64,000 bases of DNA from Pancytospora philotis (Eukaryota; Microsporidia). Position 1 is the stretch's first letter. The number at the start of each line of letters is the position of its first letter. A model generated the notes under the pieces. The model was not told where the DNA came from, did not search any database, and was given only the letters and a program-made list of their open reading frames with translations. Both the position numbers and the translations under genes were made by a program. Below, piece by piece: positions 35,946 to 45,247 of this stretch. The stretch covers positions 1 through 64,000 of the forward strand of contig JALRLY010000268.1 in NCBI GenBank assembly GCA_023647555.1, written 5' to 3'.

Positions 35946-38204
35946 CTAGCTGAGATTGCCGATGCGCCTTTTTATCTTTTTACAAATGAAATCGACGAGG
36001 CTGCCGAGCTCAGCATATATCGGCGTGTCGGCGGGCACCAGCTCCTTGGTGTATCGCAGCACGATGCTCAGGGACTGCAGGCTGTCGATCGTAAGATCGC
36101 CGATTTCTATGTCGACGAGCGCATCGTAGAGCAGCTTCGCGTGCGCCTCCTTGAAGGACTTCTTCATCAGCGCATGCAGCTTCGCGATAAATAGCGCCAG
36201 CGTATTCGGGTTCACATCCTCGAGCGTCCCGGGCTGGATCAGCGCAAGCAGCGACTCGAACTCGTGCCCCTTTAGCTTGACCAGCTCCGAGAGGGCGAGG
36301 CTGTACTTCCCGGCGGCGAGCAGCTTCTTGAACGACGCGCTCTTGCCCTGGAAGGGGTCCAGCTTCGACGACACGTCCATCTTGCGCACCTCGGCGACCA
36401 CCTGCAGACGCATCTCGTTGATCGCAGCCTCTATGCTCGGCACGAGTGCCCGGGCAATCAGATCCTTGATGAACTCCTCGTTTTTGAGCACAGCATTTTC
36501 AACAGCCGCAAAGACAGCATCCTGGATCTCCGACGAGAACGCGTCGCCGCACACCGCCTTTTTGGCGGCCTGTTTGCCCTTTGGCGTGGCGCCCTTTTCC
36601 TTGGCAGCCTTCGCTGTCGGGGGCCGCGCCTGCACGCTCGGAGCAGCCCGAGGCGCGTCCGGCTCGAGGACCAGGCCGGTTGCGAGATCCTGTGAAATCC
36701 CGTCGAGCGGGCTGTCATCGTGCGCTACGCCAGGCGGCGCGTCTTCGCCATTCTCATCTACGAAGGGAACAAACGCCGCGCCCTGCGTGTACTTCTCGAG
36801 CTGCTCGAAAATATGCGAGCGGGCCTCCTGGCTGTCCCCGCGCGGCACCTCCTCAGGCATGTCAACACACGTGTCGCGCACCGGGAAGATTTTGGCCAGC
36901 GGATCGACGGGCTCGGCGCGGCCCATCTCGGCGTCCTCCCGCCGGTCGATCAGCGCCTTCTTGACCGCGTCGAACAGGTAGTTGCGCGGCGTGTTCTGCG
37001 CGCCGAGCTCCTCGGCGCTGACCCGCAGGGCCTCGAGGCCGTAGTCTAGGGAGCCGTACGGCGGCTCCAGCGCGGCATCGCACTCCATGTGCCCGCACTC
37101 GGCATTCAGGAGCGACGCGGCGGCATCCTCATTCGGGATGCCTAGCTCGCGCTCGTTATCGAGCTGCGCGCTGGCCTCGCCCACCTGCTCCATGGGGCTC
37201 GCAGGTCTGCAATTTTTATCGTAAAAATTATACTCAAGAGGGGCGTAGAGGCCCTCCGAGGACATGACCGTGCGGTCTATCAGCGCGTATATGTTGACCG
37301 CGCCGTCGGCCGGCGCGACATCGAAGCCCGGCACGTACTCTTCGACCGTGACCACGTCGAGGCACTTGAGGCCGCCGCGCGCGATCGCGAGCACGTAGAA
37401 CTTGTCCTCGTTCTGCACGACAACGTTCGCGCCGGCGCACCGCACGGTGCACTCGTATTTGGTGCGGATGGTGAACGTGCTCAGCAGCTGCATCTGGCTG
37501 CTGTAGAGGTTGATCTCGATTCCGGCGCTATCGGGCCCGTACACGGGAGCGCCGAGGGCGTCGCTGCCGCAGGGCCTGTTGAACGCGCTCGCAACGACCA
37601 CGTGCTGGGCGTCGGACCACGCGAAGAAGCCGCGCGCATGCAGCGGCTCACCGCGCGCGTTGTAGAGCTCGCCGTCCACGGCGTAGAGGAAGGAGCCATT
37701 GGCCGCGAATATGCTCACGCCCGCCGCCTTGATGTGGGGGCGCACGTGCTTCCCGATGACCCGCTCGCCCTCGAAGCAGACCTCGTTGATGAAGAACGCG
37801 TCGTCCTTCTTGAAGAGGTAGAACACCCGGCCGGCCGAGCAGATGACCTGCCGCACGTTCTTCGTAACGCACTGCTTGGGGCCGCTGCTGATCTCGTCGC
37901 AGTCGACGCACTCGAGCTTAGACATGCTGTTGAGCGTGATCGCGTAGCGCCGCCCGCCGGCGCTCTGCATGATGTACAGCGCCGTGATGGCGTACGGCAT
38001 CGACAGGAACGGCTCGGTCTGCTCCGCGCTCGTCACGTAGCAGCGGCCGTCGAACGTGTAGAAAAACGCGTTGCTGCTCACCGTTATCGCCGGGCTGCTA
38101 TTTTTAACTACGACCGGCTTCTCGATGTAGCACATTTTAACCTCGGTGCTTTCGGCGTTTTTGAGAGCCTGTCTGTGTAGAATTTCGTGAATTCTCGAAT
38201 TCAT
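35946..38204 (-). CDS. EDC4: EDC4/Ge-1-like mRNA decapping scaffold
   Basis: EDC4 bridges Dcp1-Dcp2 and XRN1 in P-bodies. The 752-residue chain has a beta-rich N-terminal half (about 30-330) with spaced strand patterns fitting a WD40 propeller. An acidic, low-complexity linker follows, then a helical C-terminus. In that part, FIKDLIARALVPSIEAAINE and KKLLAAGKYSLALSELVKLK match Ge-1's FxxxLxxxVxPxIExxxxE and LIxxxxYExAFxxAL. The chain continues with the small alpha-alpha repeats of the Ge-1 end. An AT-box (38210-38217) sits 5 bp from the ATG after CCC. The stop TAG overlaps an AGTAAATT element. NOT1, another mRNA-decay scaffold, is also in the window. Family assignment is based on architecture and the C-terminal block. 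Confidence 0.6.
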   Translation of the reverse strand: MNSRIHEILHRQALKNAESTEVKMCYIEKPVVVKNSSPAITVSSNAFFYTFDGRCYVTSAEQTEPFLSMPYAITALYIMQSAGGRRYAITLNSMSKLECVDCDEISSGPKQCVTKNVRQVICSAGRVFYLFKKDDAFFINEVCFEGERVIGKHVRPHIKAAGVSIFAANGSFLYAVDGELYNARGEPLHARGFFAWSDAQHVVVASAFNRPCGSDALGAPVYGPDSAGIEINLYSSQMQLLSTFTIRTKYECTVRCAGANVVVQNEDKFYVLAIARGGLKCLDVVTVEEYVPGFDVAPADGAVNIYALIDRTVMSSEGLYAPLEYNFYDKNCRPASPMEQVGEASAQLDNERELGIPNEDAAASLLNAECGHMECDAALEPPYGSLDYGLEALRVSAEELGAQNTPRNYLFDAVKKALIDRREDAEMGRAEPVDPLAKIFPVRDTCVDMPEEVPRGDSQEARSHIFEQLEKYTQGAAFVPFVDENGEDAPPGVAHDDSPLDGISQDLATGLVLEPDAPRAAPSVQARPPTAKAAKEKGATPKGKQAAKKAVCGDAFSSEIQDAVFAAVENAVLKNEEFIKDLIARALVPSIEAAINEMRLQVVAEVRKMDVSSKLDPFQGKSASFKKLLAAGKYSLALSELVKLKGHEFESLLALIQPGTLEDVNPNTLALFIAKLHALMKKSFKEAHAKLLYDALVDIEIGDLTIDSLQSLSIVLRYTKELVPADTPIYAELGSLVDFICKKIKRRIGNLS

Positions 38205-38701
38205 GGGGTAAAAATTTCAGCCGGGTAAACAAAGCACGGGCCTGTGTGCGCCAGCGGGCCCGCGCCGGCGGTGTTCAGGCGGCGCCCTGCTGTGATTTGC
38301 AGAGTGCATCGCCATATAAGTTCTATCCTCCGTAGCTTTGAGTAATGCGCCGCGGCGCTAAGCCCCAGCGCCGCTGGATATCACAAACAGTCTCAGCAGG
38401 TATTCAAATATCTATGCGTAGTAAGAGGCGTGCTAAATGAAGCATCCTTAACAGCGCCTGCGCGTAAGAGACGCACTACAAATAGTCCTCGCAGCACCAG
38501 ACTCTGTACCAAGCGATTTGCAGGCTAGTAATTTACTCGAAGGGGGACGCTTGCTTTGCGCATCCGGTAGACGTATAGCTTACAGTCTGGTAATCAGCAC
38601 CCGGCTAGCCATTCCCACACTTGAGCTACAGGCGCATGCTGCCGCGCAGCGGTAGAAAATTTTTAAAGAGCGGCCTTAAAAAAATTTGCAGCTGGGAGGG
38701 C
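38205..38701. other. Long gap with strong hairpin before eS21
   Basis: These 497 bp form one of the longest gaps in the window. A perfect 8-bp hairpin (GCGGCGCT at 38352-38359, AGCGCCGC at 38367-38374, loop 7 nt) lies about 40 bp after a CATATAAG sequence. AT-boxes at 38656-38664 and 38678-38687 belong to the eS21 gene. No coding frame with a start signal is seen, and no tRNA or 5S signature. Confidence 0.4.
38656..38687 (+). promoter_or_regulatory. Doubled AT-box of eS21
   Basis: AAAATTTTT at 38656-38664 and A7T3 at 38678-38687, the second ending 14 bp before the ATG. Confidence 0.5.
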
Positions 38702-38914
38702 ATGTACTTTGAGAGGAGGATGTGCGACTTCACGGCCCGCCCGATTGCTGCGAACGACCGCTCGAGCGTGCAGATTCTCCTTGCCGAGCTGGACACCGCC
38801 GGCCGCATGACCGAGAACGTCGAGATCATCGACATCTGCGGGAGCATTAGAGAGAACGGACAGTGCGACGCGCTGCTGCTTGAGCACAACAGGAGCAAAC
38901 TCAGTAGCCAATAA
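38702..38914 (+). CDS. RPS21: 40S ribosomal protein eS21
   Basis: eS21 is a small-subunit surface protein. The 70-residue product contains ARPIAANDRSSVQILLAELD and IIDICGSIRENGQCDALL. These match the NRIIxAKDHASVQIxVAEVD and YALCGxVRxxGExDDSL blocks of eukaryotic eS21. Translation is placed at the ATG at 38702, downstream of both AT-boxes and directly after GGGAGGGC. The N-terminus is short and basic. The stop codon is embedded in AATAAA. Confidence 0.88.
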   Translation: MYFERRMCDFTARPIAANDRSSVQILLAELDTAGRMTENVEIIDICGSIRENGQCDALLLEHNRSKLSSQ

Positions 38915-39093
38915 ATATTGAATACTATGGCGTTTTTTGGTGCTGTTGCTATTTTTGTTCTATTTCTGCTGCGCTGTGTAGTCTTGTTGCAGCGTTTTCG
39001 GCCATATCGGACTTATACGGCGCCGCGCCGCCAGCGCGCGAGCTACTTAGAGTAAAAATTTGCGCTGTAAAATCGGCGCGCACCTAAGCCCAT

Positions 39094-42000
39094 ATGGAGC
39101 GGATTCTGGATCTGGAGGGAGGCTTTTCGATCGAGCTCTTCGACGGGGTGGTTGCGGCTGCGCTGAGCTCGTTCGTCGACAACAAGGAGGAGGCCGAGAA
39201 GGTGCTGCTGCGGTTCAAGGAGCTGCCCGGCTCGTGGACGAAGATCGATTTCATCCTGAAGAACTCGGAGAAGCAGCAGAGCAAGTTCGTGGCGCTGCAG
39301 ATCCTGGAGGACAACGTGAAGGTGCGCTGGTCGCTCTTCAGCGAGGAGATGCGCGCGGGGCTGCGCCAGTACGTGTTCACGACCGTGATCGAGCGCGCCG
39401 CGCACCCGCCGGACATCGTGCTGAACAAGTTCAACACCGTGCTGATCGAGATTGCGAAGAAGGACTGGCCGCAGAAGTGGAGCAGCTTCATCGCCGATCT
39501 GATAACCGTGTCGCAGTCCACGTCGATGGCCGTGGCGCGGAACACGCTGAAGATCCTGCAGATGATGAACGAGCAGATCTTCGAGGCCGAGGACGGGATC
39601 ACGACGACGCGCAAGCGGCTGCTGCGCGCCACGCTGCAGCAGGAGTACTTCTCGATCTTCCGGTTCATTTCGCTGGTGCTGAAGTACTCCGAGTCGCAGG
39701 AGCTGGACGACCAGCTGCTCGAGAACTGCCTGAATGCGTTCCGCTCGTTCTGCAAGTCGATGCCGCTCGAGTTCGTGTTCAACACGGAGATCGTGGACCA
39801 CGTGCTCGTGCATCTGAACTCGCCGCACTCGATCGCTGCGATCGACTGCCTGCTCGAGATTGTGGAGCTGGAGCGCGGCGAGTTCATCGGCGCCGAGGAG
39901 CACGGGCTGGTGGTGCCCGGCGCGTCGCCGCAGACCGGCCCGCTGGCGGCGGCCCGGCCGAGCGTGTCGCTCGACAAGATATCGCTGATCCACAACGAGC
40001 TGCTGGCGTTTTTCAAGATGTATCTGGAGAAGTTTGCCGAGGGCGAGAAGCTGGCGGGCGCGTACCAGCGCATGGGCGAGTCCGAGCGGATTTTCGTGCG
40101 GAAGTACGCGAGGATCTTCGCTGCGCTGTACGCGCTGTGGTTCAACGAGCTCGACCAGGAGCGGGTGCACCAGGGGCTCGGCTACCTCGTGGAGATCAGC
40201 AAGATCGACGATGCGAATCTGTTCAAGACGGTGTTCCCGATGTGGGCGAAGTTCGTCTACGAGATGTACACGGAGTATCCGCTGCGCGTGCACACTGCGC
40301 AGCCGCTCAGCCGGCAGCGTTTCGCGGGCGTGCTGCAGGCGATGCTGCCCGTGTTCGTGCAGAACATGCCGAAGCCCGAGGAGGTGTTCGTGCTGCTCAA
40401 CGACCTGGGCGAGGTCGTGAAGGACCGCAAGGTCGAGACCGCCGAGATCGACTTCTACCGGCAGATGAAGAGCAACCTGCTGTTCCTTTCCTATTTGATC
40501 GAGGATTTCCTGAAGGACTACTTCATCCGCAAGGTCGAGAAGCATATTAACATGAACACGGCCGGGATGGACATCAACGCTGCGTACCGGAGCCTGAGCC
40601 AGATCTGCTGGGCGGTCGGCTCGCTCGCGGGCGCGCTGGAGGAGAGCGAGGAGCGCAACTTCTTCGTGTCGGTGATTAACAGCCTGCTCACGATCTGCGA
40701 GATCCGCTCGCGGCGCGAGGAGAAGGCGATCATCGCATCGAGCATCATGTTCATCATCGGGCAGTACTACCGCTTCCTGAAGTTCAACAACGAGTTTTTC
40801 TTCGTGGTGATCCGCAAGCTGTTCGAGTTCATGAACGAGACGTACGAGGGCATCAAGGAGATGGCGTGCGACAACTTCTTCAAGATCTGCGAGCGCTGCC
40901 CGAACCAGTTCTTCGTGAAGCGCAACGGCGCGTACATCATCGACACGGTCATCGGCGAGATCGGCTCTGTCACCTGCAACCTCGATTTCTATCTGCAGCG
41001 CGTCGTGCTCGAGGGCTTCCTCACTGTGATCAAGAACGGGCCGCGGAAGGACATCGCGTACGTGCGCGCGCTCTACGAGATGCTTACGAACCACGTGGTC
41101 CTCACCAGCGCGTACATCGACGGCATCCACACGGCGGTCAACGACCGCGCGCAGCTCATGCTTGCATCGCACGTGATCGAGTCGTACGCGCTCGGCTTCA
41201 AGATCGTGCCAGATCTGTTCGTCGGCTTCGCATCGCTCGACACTTTCCTTGTCTTCTACGCGAAATGCGCGGAGAGCGACAGCAAGGGCATGCAGATCCT
41301 CAAGAAGGGCATTGCCGGGCTGCTCGAGGCGGCGGTGTGCTCGAACTGCGTGGACCACGACGCCCTCAACAAGCTGTGCGCCTCGGTGCTCGTCGACTAC
41401 AAAGTCTCGCACAACCCATCGCTGCTCGCACTGGGCGCGGCGATCGTGGAGAACAGCGGGCTCTCGAGCACCGTCGACACGTCGTCCATCCAGCGGCTGC
41501 AGTTCTTCATCTCGGGCCTGATCGCGCCGTCGATCCCGTACGTGGCGAAGGCCGACGAGCACACCGACCTCTCCATCGCGTTCTACAAGTTCCTCACCGC
41601 GCTGGTCGATAACGCGTTCGGCATCTTCTTCCCGCTCGTCATGGAGTCGCAGATCTTCGAGCCGATGGTCAACGCCGTCCTCTTCTCCCTCACGACGCTG
41701 CGCGAGATCTCGTCGCTTGCTCTCCAGCTGCTGCACAAGATCTACGAGGCCTGTCTCGCGAACCGGATCTACTTCTTCTTCAGCCGCTTCCTGCTGGTCA
41801 CGCTCGAGAATCTGCTCGGGCTGATCTTCGACAAGGACATGAAGAGCAGCTACTCGCTGCAGGCCGGGCTGCTCTTCTTCCTGGTGTCGTCCCTCAACTC
41901 GATCCCGTCCATCAACAACTCCGGCAACAACGTAGCCATCGTCAAGGAGTACGTCACCGGGCTGTTCACGAAGAACTTCTCGAACCTCACGCCCAACTCG

Positions 42001-42162
42001 ATCAACGTGTTTGTCGAGGGGCTGATCGAGATCAAGGAGCTCGGGCTCTTCCGTGAGCACCTCGACGACTTCAACGTCAAGGTCTACGAGTACGGCACAG
42101 ACGAGGACGCCTCCGCGGAGCTCGAGCTCCTGAAGGAGCGCGTCGCAAAGAGTAACAGTTAG
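39094..42162 (+). CDS. CRM1: Exportin-1 (Crm1)
   Basis: Crm1 exports leucine-rich NES cargoes and ribosomal subunits with Ran-GTP. The 1022-residue HEAT-repeat protein has the importin-beta N-terminal domain with FKELPGSWTKIDFILKNS and SKFVALQILEDNVKVRW. The CRIME region follows (KKDWPQKWSSFI). The NES-groove region contains KAIIASSIMFIIGQYYRFL and EGIKEMACDNFFKICERCPN. Cys592 in MACDNF aligns with the leptomycin-reactive Cys528 of human CRM1. The end is the long CRM1 C-terminal domain, with no acidic tail beyond it. An AT-box at 39054-39061 and CCCAT directly before the ATG define the start. Confidence 0.93.
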   Translation: MERILDLEGGFSIELFDGVVAAALSSFVDNKEEAEKVLLRFKELPGSWTKIDFILKNSEKQQSKFVALQILEDNVKVRWSLFSEEMRAGLRQYVFTTVIERAAHPPDIVLNKFNTVLIEIAKKDWPQKWSSFIADLITVSQSTSMAVARNTLKILQMMNEQIFEAEDGITTTRKRLLRATLQQEYFSIFRFISLVLKYSESQELDDQLLENCLNAFRSFCKSMPLEFVFNTEIVDHVLVHLNSPHSIAAIDCLLEIVELERGEFIGAEEHGLVVPGASPQTGPLAAARPSVSLDKISLIHNELLAFFKMYLEKFAEGEKLAGAYQRMGESERIFVRKYARIFAALYALWFNELDQERVHQGLGYLVEISKIDDANLFKTVFPMWAKFVYEMYTEYPLRVHTAQPLSRQRFAGVLQAMLPVFVQNMPKPEEVFVLLNDLGEVVKDRKVETAEIDFYRQMKSNLLFLSYLIEDFLKDYFIRKVEKHINMNTAGMDINAAYRSLSQICWAVGSLAGALEESEERNFFVSVINSLLTICEIRSRREEKAIIASSIMFIIGQYYRFLKFNNEFFFVVIRKLFEFMNETYEGIKEMACDNFFKICERCPNQFFVKRNGAYIIDTVIGEIGSVTCNLDFYLQRVVLEGFLTVIKNGPRKDIAYVRALYEMLTNHVVLTSAYIDGIHTAVNDRAQLMLASHVIESYALGFKIVPDLFVGFASLDTFLVFYAKCAESDSKGMQILKKGIAGLLEAAVCSNCVDHDALNKLCASVLVDYKVSHNPSLLALGAAIVENSGLSSTVDTSSIQRLQFFISGLIAPSIPYVAKADEHTDLSIAFYKFLTALVDNAFGIFFPLVMESQIFEPMVNAVLFSLTTLREISSLALQLLHKIYEACLANRIYFFFSRFLLVTLENLLGLIFDKDMKSSYSLQAGLLFFLVSSLNSIPSINNSGNNVAIVKEYVTGLFTKNFSNLTPNSINVFVEGLIEIKELGLFREHLDDFNVKVYEYGTDEDASAELELLKERVAKSNS

Positions 42163-42318
42163 TTCTGGTCAATAAAATTTATATGGTGCATTTTATTTTG
42201 GATCGATGCGGCATTTTGTCCAGATGGTGCTGCTTTCTGATCAGTGATAGCATTTAAGACTTATGGACAAGGTGACAGATTGAATGTTCGGATATTTGTA
42301 GTAGCTAAAGCTTCACAT

Positions 42319-42609
42319 TCACGCTGTGTTACAGTCTTCATCCGTGCTGCTACTGCGATCTACAGCATCGAGCATGCATTTGAGCTGCTGGAAATACTCA
42401 AGGTTGATCGGGATGCTTGTCTCTGATTCTGCTTTCTGTCTTATCCTCACATCAAACGGCACAAGCCTGGAGTGCGGGTTGCGCCACATGGACACGACCT
42501 CCGGGACGCGGCAGCGGCGCCGTTTATTCTTTGTGCAGACAGTCGCTTTTGCTTCTGTTTTATTTTCACAGCTTACGTGCCGCGCACAGTTTGGCGCGCT
42601 CTTCTTCAT
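42319..42609 (-). CDS. Small basic hypothetical protein
   Basis: An ATG directly preceded by GGACCC opens a 96-residue frame. Upstream in-frame ATGs at 42633 and 42756 lack such a signal. The product has a basic patch (KNKRRRCRVPEVVSMWRNPH), a short helical stretch (INLEYFQQLKCMLDAVD) and an acidic serine-rich end (SSSTDED). It looks like a small nucleic-acid-associated or regulatory protein, but no family is recognised. It lies between CRM1 (convergent) and TPI1 (same strand). Kept because of the start signal and the non-random composition. Confidence 0.42.
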   Translation of the reverse strand: MKKSAPNCARHVSCENKTEAKATVCTKNKRRRCRVPEVVSMWRNPHSRLVPFDVRIRQKAESETSIPINLEYFQQLKCMLDAVDRSSSTDEDCNTA

Positions 42610-42703
42610 GGGTCCGCCGCCTCCAGGACGCATTACCGTACAATAGATGATGCTAAAGTAGTGTTTCTTGTGGACGAGTATTTGTTGAATGAGCACGCTA
42701 CGC

Positions 42704-43444
42704 CTAGTTGCTTGATTTGCCGCATGCCGCTGCGCGCACTTTGTGCGCAATGGCACCGAATTCCTCGCCGAGCGACGCGTTGCCGACCAGCACGCCGTCG
42801 ATGCTCCTTATGGCGATGATGCTGGTGACATTTTTCTCGGTGACAGCACCGCCGTACAGGACCCGCCCGGAAACGCCGTACGAGGCCATCCAGTCGTGGA
42901 TGTGCTCGGCAACCTCCTGTATCTGCGCGACGCCGGCGCCCAGCACGCTCCCGATGGCCCACAACGGCTCGTACGCGATGTCAACCGAACTATCGCTGCA
43001 GCCGCCCAGCGAGTCCCGCAGCTGCTCGTGCAGGAACTCAATGTGAGTGCCGGCCGAGCGGCAGTCGGCTGTCTCGCCTACGCAGAGGACTGGCCGCAGC
43101 CCGTGCTGCAGACACTGCTTGAGCTTCTGCGCCACCATCTGGCTGCTTTCGCCGAAATGCGTGCGCCGCTCGCTGTGCCCGATTATGGCATACTCAACCG
43201 CGTTCTCGCGCAGCATGGCGGCGCTGACCTCGCCGGTGTACGTCCCCGCCTCGTGCCTACCGACGTCCTGCGCGGCGATGCGCAGGAAGGCAGGGAATTC
43301 GTGGCGCGCCTGCGCGATGTAGATGCTGGGCACCGCGATAAAGGCGTCGAGGCCCGCAAACTGCTCCTCCCTGAGGCGGCCGAGAAATTTGAACGTGTCT
43401 TTGCTGCAGCACTCCTTCCAGTTTCCGCCCACCAGCTTCTTCAT
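42704..43444 (-). CDS. TPI1: Triosephosphate isomerase
   Basis: This glycolytic enzyme interconverts dihydroxyacetone phosphate and glyceraldehyde 3-phosphate. The catalytic set is complete in 246 residues: GGNWK with Lys10, IIGHSERR with His90, and AYEPLWAIG with Glu159, plus the phosphate-binding YGGAV and DGVLVGNASL. The mobile loop 6 is atypical: IGSVLGA where nearly all TPIs have IGTGKTA. That may alter lid closure. No AT-box is present; a TATA-like AAATAAA (43462-43468, minus strand) lies 17 bp before the ATG. Confidence 0.96.
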   Translation of the reverse strand: MKKLVGGNWKECCSKDTFKFLGRLREEQFAGLDAFIAVPSIYIAQARHEFPAFLRIAAQDVGRHEAGTYTGEVSAAMLRENAVEYAIIGHSERRTHFGESSQMVAQKLKQCLQHGLRPVLCVGETADCRSAGTHIEFLHEQLRDSLGGCSDSSVDIAYEPLWAIGSVLGAGVAQIQEVAEHIHDWMASYGVSGRVLYGGAVTEKNVTSIIAIRSIDGVLVGNASLGEEFGAIAHKVRAAACGKSSN

Positions 43445-43629
43445 GGCCGTAGTTTCCCTGGTTTATTTGTCTGCGCTGATCTCTGCCTGCTGAAACTGTA
43501 ATAACAGATCTTGAGCCTGTCGTGCCGCAAATAAGCAAGGTCGCACCGTCTGCATTTGCACGGCATGCCAGCGCCCGATGGTCTTCTCGCGTCTCTTCTC
43601 GTTAAATAATTTCGCGCGCCGCAGCCCAT

Positions 43630-44259
43630 ATGGCCGAGCAGGAGTGCCCGCTCTGCAAAAGCGACGCGTATCTGAACCCGAACATCAAAATACTCATAAG
43701 CCCGTGCTTCCACCGGCTGTGCGAGCAGTGCGTCTACCGCCTCTTCTCGCACGGCTACGCCCCTTGTCCCGAGTGCCAGACGCCGCTCCGCCGGATCAAC
43801 TTCATCACCTCGACCTTCGAGGACGTCGAGATAGAGCGGGAGATACGCATGCGAAAGCTCCTGACCGCGCACTTTGCGAGGAAGCGCGAGGAGTTCGCGA
43901 GCATCCAGGACTTCAACGACTACCTCGAGGAGTTCGAGAACTTGGTCTTCGCGATGCTCGCCGTCAAGAGCGATGCGCTGGTCAAGGAGCGGATCGCGGA
44001 GATCAAGGCCGCGCCGAGCGTGCTCAACCCCGCGGTCGCGCAGTCCAAGTCGGCGCACGACTCTGCGGGCGACGAGCCCCCAAGAAAGCGCAGAGCGGCC
44101 GATGATCTGTGGAGGTGTATGCAGCTCCTGCTGCCGCAGCGCCCGCCGATCAGCTCTGATGTGCACATAATGCCGGGTATGCTGGCGCCCTCGCTCTCGG
44201 CTGGCCTGGGGAAGTCGGTCGTGGTCGGCTTTATCATCGAGTCGCTATTCAGCAACTAG
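43630..44259 (+). CDS. TFB3: TFIIH/CAK subunit MAT1 (Tfb3)
   Basis: MAT1 assembles the CDK-activating kinase and ties it to TFIIH. The 209-residue protein starts with a RING finger: CPLC (6-9), a CFHRLCEQC centre, and CPEC. The MAT1-specific LRRINFITSTFEDVEIEREI and DFNDYLEEFENLVF helices follow. A shortened C-terminus ends in SLSAGLGKSVVVGFIIESLF, corresponding to the CDK7-cyclin H-binding tail ([20 protein letters not shown] in human). It is about 100 residues shorter than human MAT1, chiefly in the middle coiled region. CCCAT precedes the ATG, and a split AT-box (AAATAATTT) lies about 25 bp up. Confidence 0.88.
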   Translation: MAEQECPLCKSDAYLNPNIKILISPCFHRLCEQCVYRLFSHGYAPCPECQTPLRRINFITSTFEDVEIEREIRMRKLLTAHFARKREEFASIQDFNDYLEEFENLVFAMLAVKSDALVKERIAEIKAAPSVLNPAVAQSKSAHDSAGDEPPRKRRAADDLWRCMQLLLPQRPPISSDVHIMPGMLAPSLSAGLGKSVVVGFIIESLFSN

Positions 44260-44514
44260 CCGTCTGAGGCTCCATGCCAGAGTTGCCGTACAACTGTGCC
44301 ACCGACGTCGCTGCAAGCACTGCATTTGTAAATAAAGGTACGGTTAGAGTAAAGAGAACAATCCACACCTACCAGGCTTACTTTCCATAAGCTAGAATTC
44401 AACGCCAAGGTTACGGGCATTGTCAATTTAGTGCATCTCAATAAATTTACTAGGTGGTGCTCTCGCAATAGATTCCTCAAACCCGCCGCATGCGCGCAGC
44501 AGCTCTAAACGCTG

Positions 44515-44955
44515 CTAGAGATCGAGGAAGTCATCAATGTAGTCTTCCAGGTTGTCGATTATGAGGCTCTGCTGGGCCGGCGTGAGGCCTTTGGTGAGCC
44601 CTTCAACGTCTTTTGACGCGTGCTTGGTGCCGAAGCTGGCTTTGGACCGCTTGCTCGCCCGCCCGAGCCCCATGTGCGGAAAGAGCGCGGCCATGTACGC
44701 CTCGCCGTGTGTGTTGTAGTAGTAATTGAAGCGCTCCTGCGTGCATCCCAGCTCCGCTACGGCGGCCGGGATTTCTAGCCGCGTTTCGCTCGAAACATGC
44801 ATGTTGTTCGTGAGAAAGAGCGTCACTCGGCCATTCTTGCGGTGGATGCTCTGGTTCTCCTCCGGAATGCCGTACTTTTCCGCGATCGCTGCGCTGATGT
44901 CCTCGCAGCCCGAGTCAACCTCAATGTTCTCGTGGAAAAAATTGTTGATCTTCAT
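44515..44955 (-). CDS. Hypothetical protein, 146 residues
   Basis: The start is set at 44955 because GCCCCG directly precedes that ATG. The frame is open further up (to 45150), but that part reads like non-coding sequence. The protein opens with MKINNFFHENIEVDSGCEDI, has strand-rich middle parts and a basic segment (ASKRSKASFGTKHASK). It ends in an acidic amphipathic helix (DNLEDYIDDFLDL). No family recognised. AGTAAATT (minus strand, 44444-44451) 64 bp after the stop is a likely 3' signal. Confidence 0.5.
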   Translation of the reverse strand: MKINNFFHENIEVDSGCEDISAAIAEKYGIPEENQSIHRKNGRVTLFLTNNMHVSSETRLEIPAAVAELGCTQERFNYYYNTHGEAYMAALFPHMGLGRASKRSKASFGTKHASKDVEGLTKGLTPAQQSLIIDNLEDYIDDFLDL

Positions 44956-45247
44956 CGGGGCTTCCAATCCGCGCATTGTCTCGTGCGGCAGCGAGAGCCG
45001 CACTCGCTCTAGGCAGATACTGTGCAAACGGCCGCGCAAGCATCGCAGTTGCAATATGCACAGATCTATTCTGGTAGTGCATAATGTATCAGCTGTGATA
45101 TGCATGCTTGGTGCCGCCCGCGCCACCGATGCGTCCTGCGGCCCGCGCATCTCCAGCGTGGGAGCGGAAAACTCTCCAAAATTAAGCAGTAAATGATTGA
45201 TCCTGAGCCAAAATTTTAGAAAAATTTACTTTCTTCCTGTCCCAGCC

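Noticed and set aside
39043..42060. A 1005-codon open frame on the minus strand, opposite CRM1
   Set aside because: Same antisense artefact. The CRM1 frame has clear homology and start signals.
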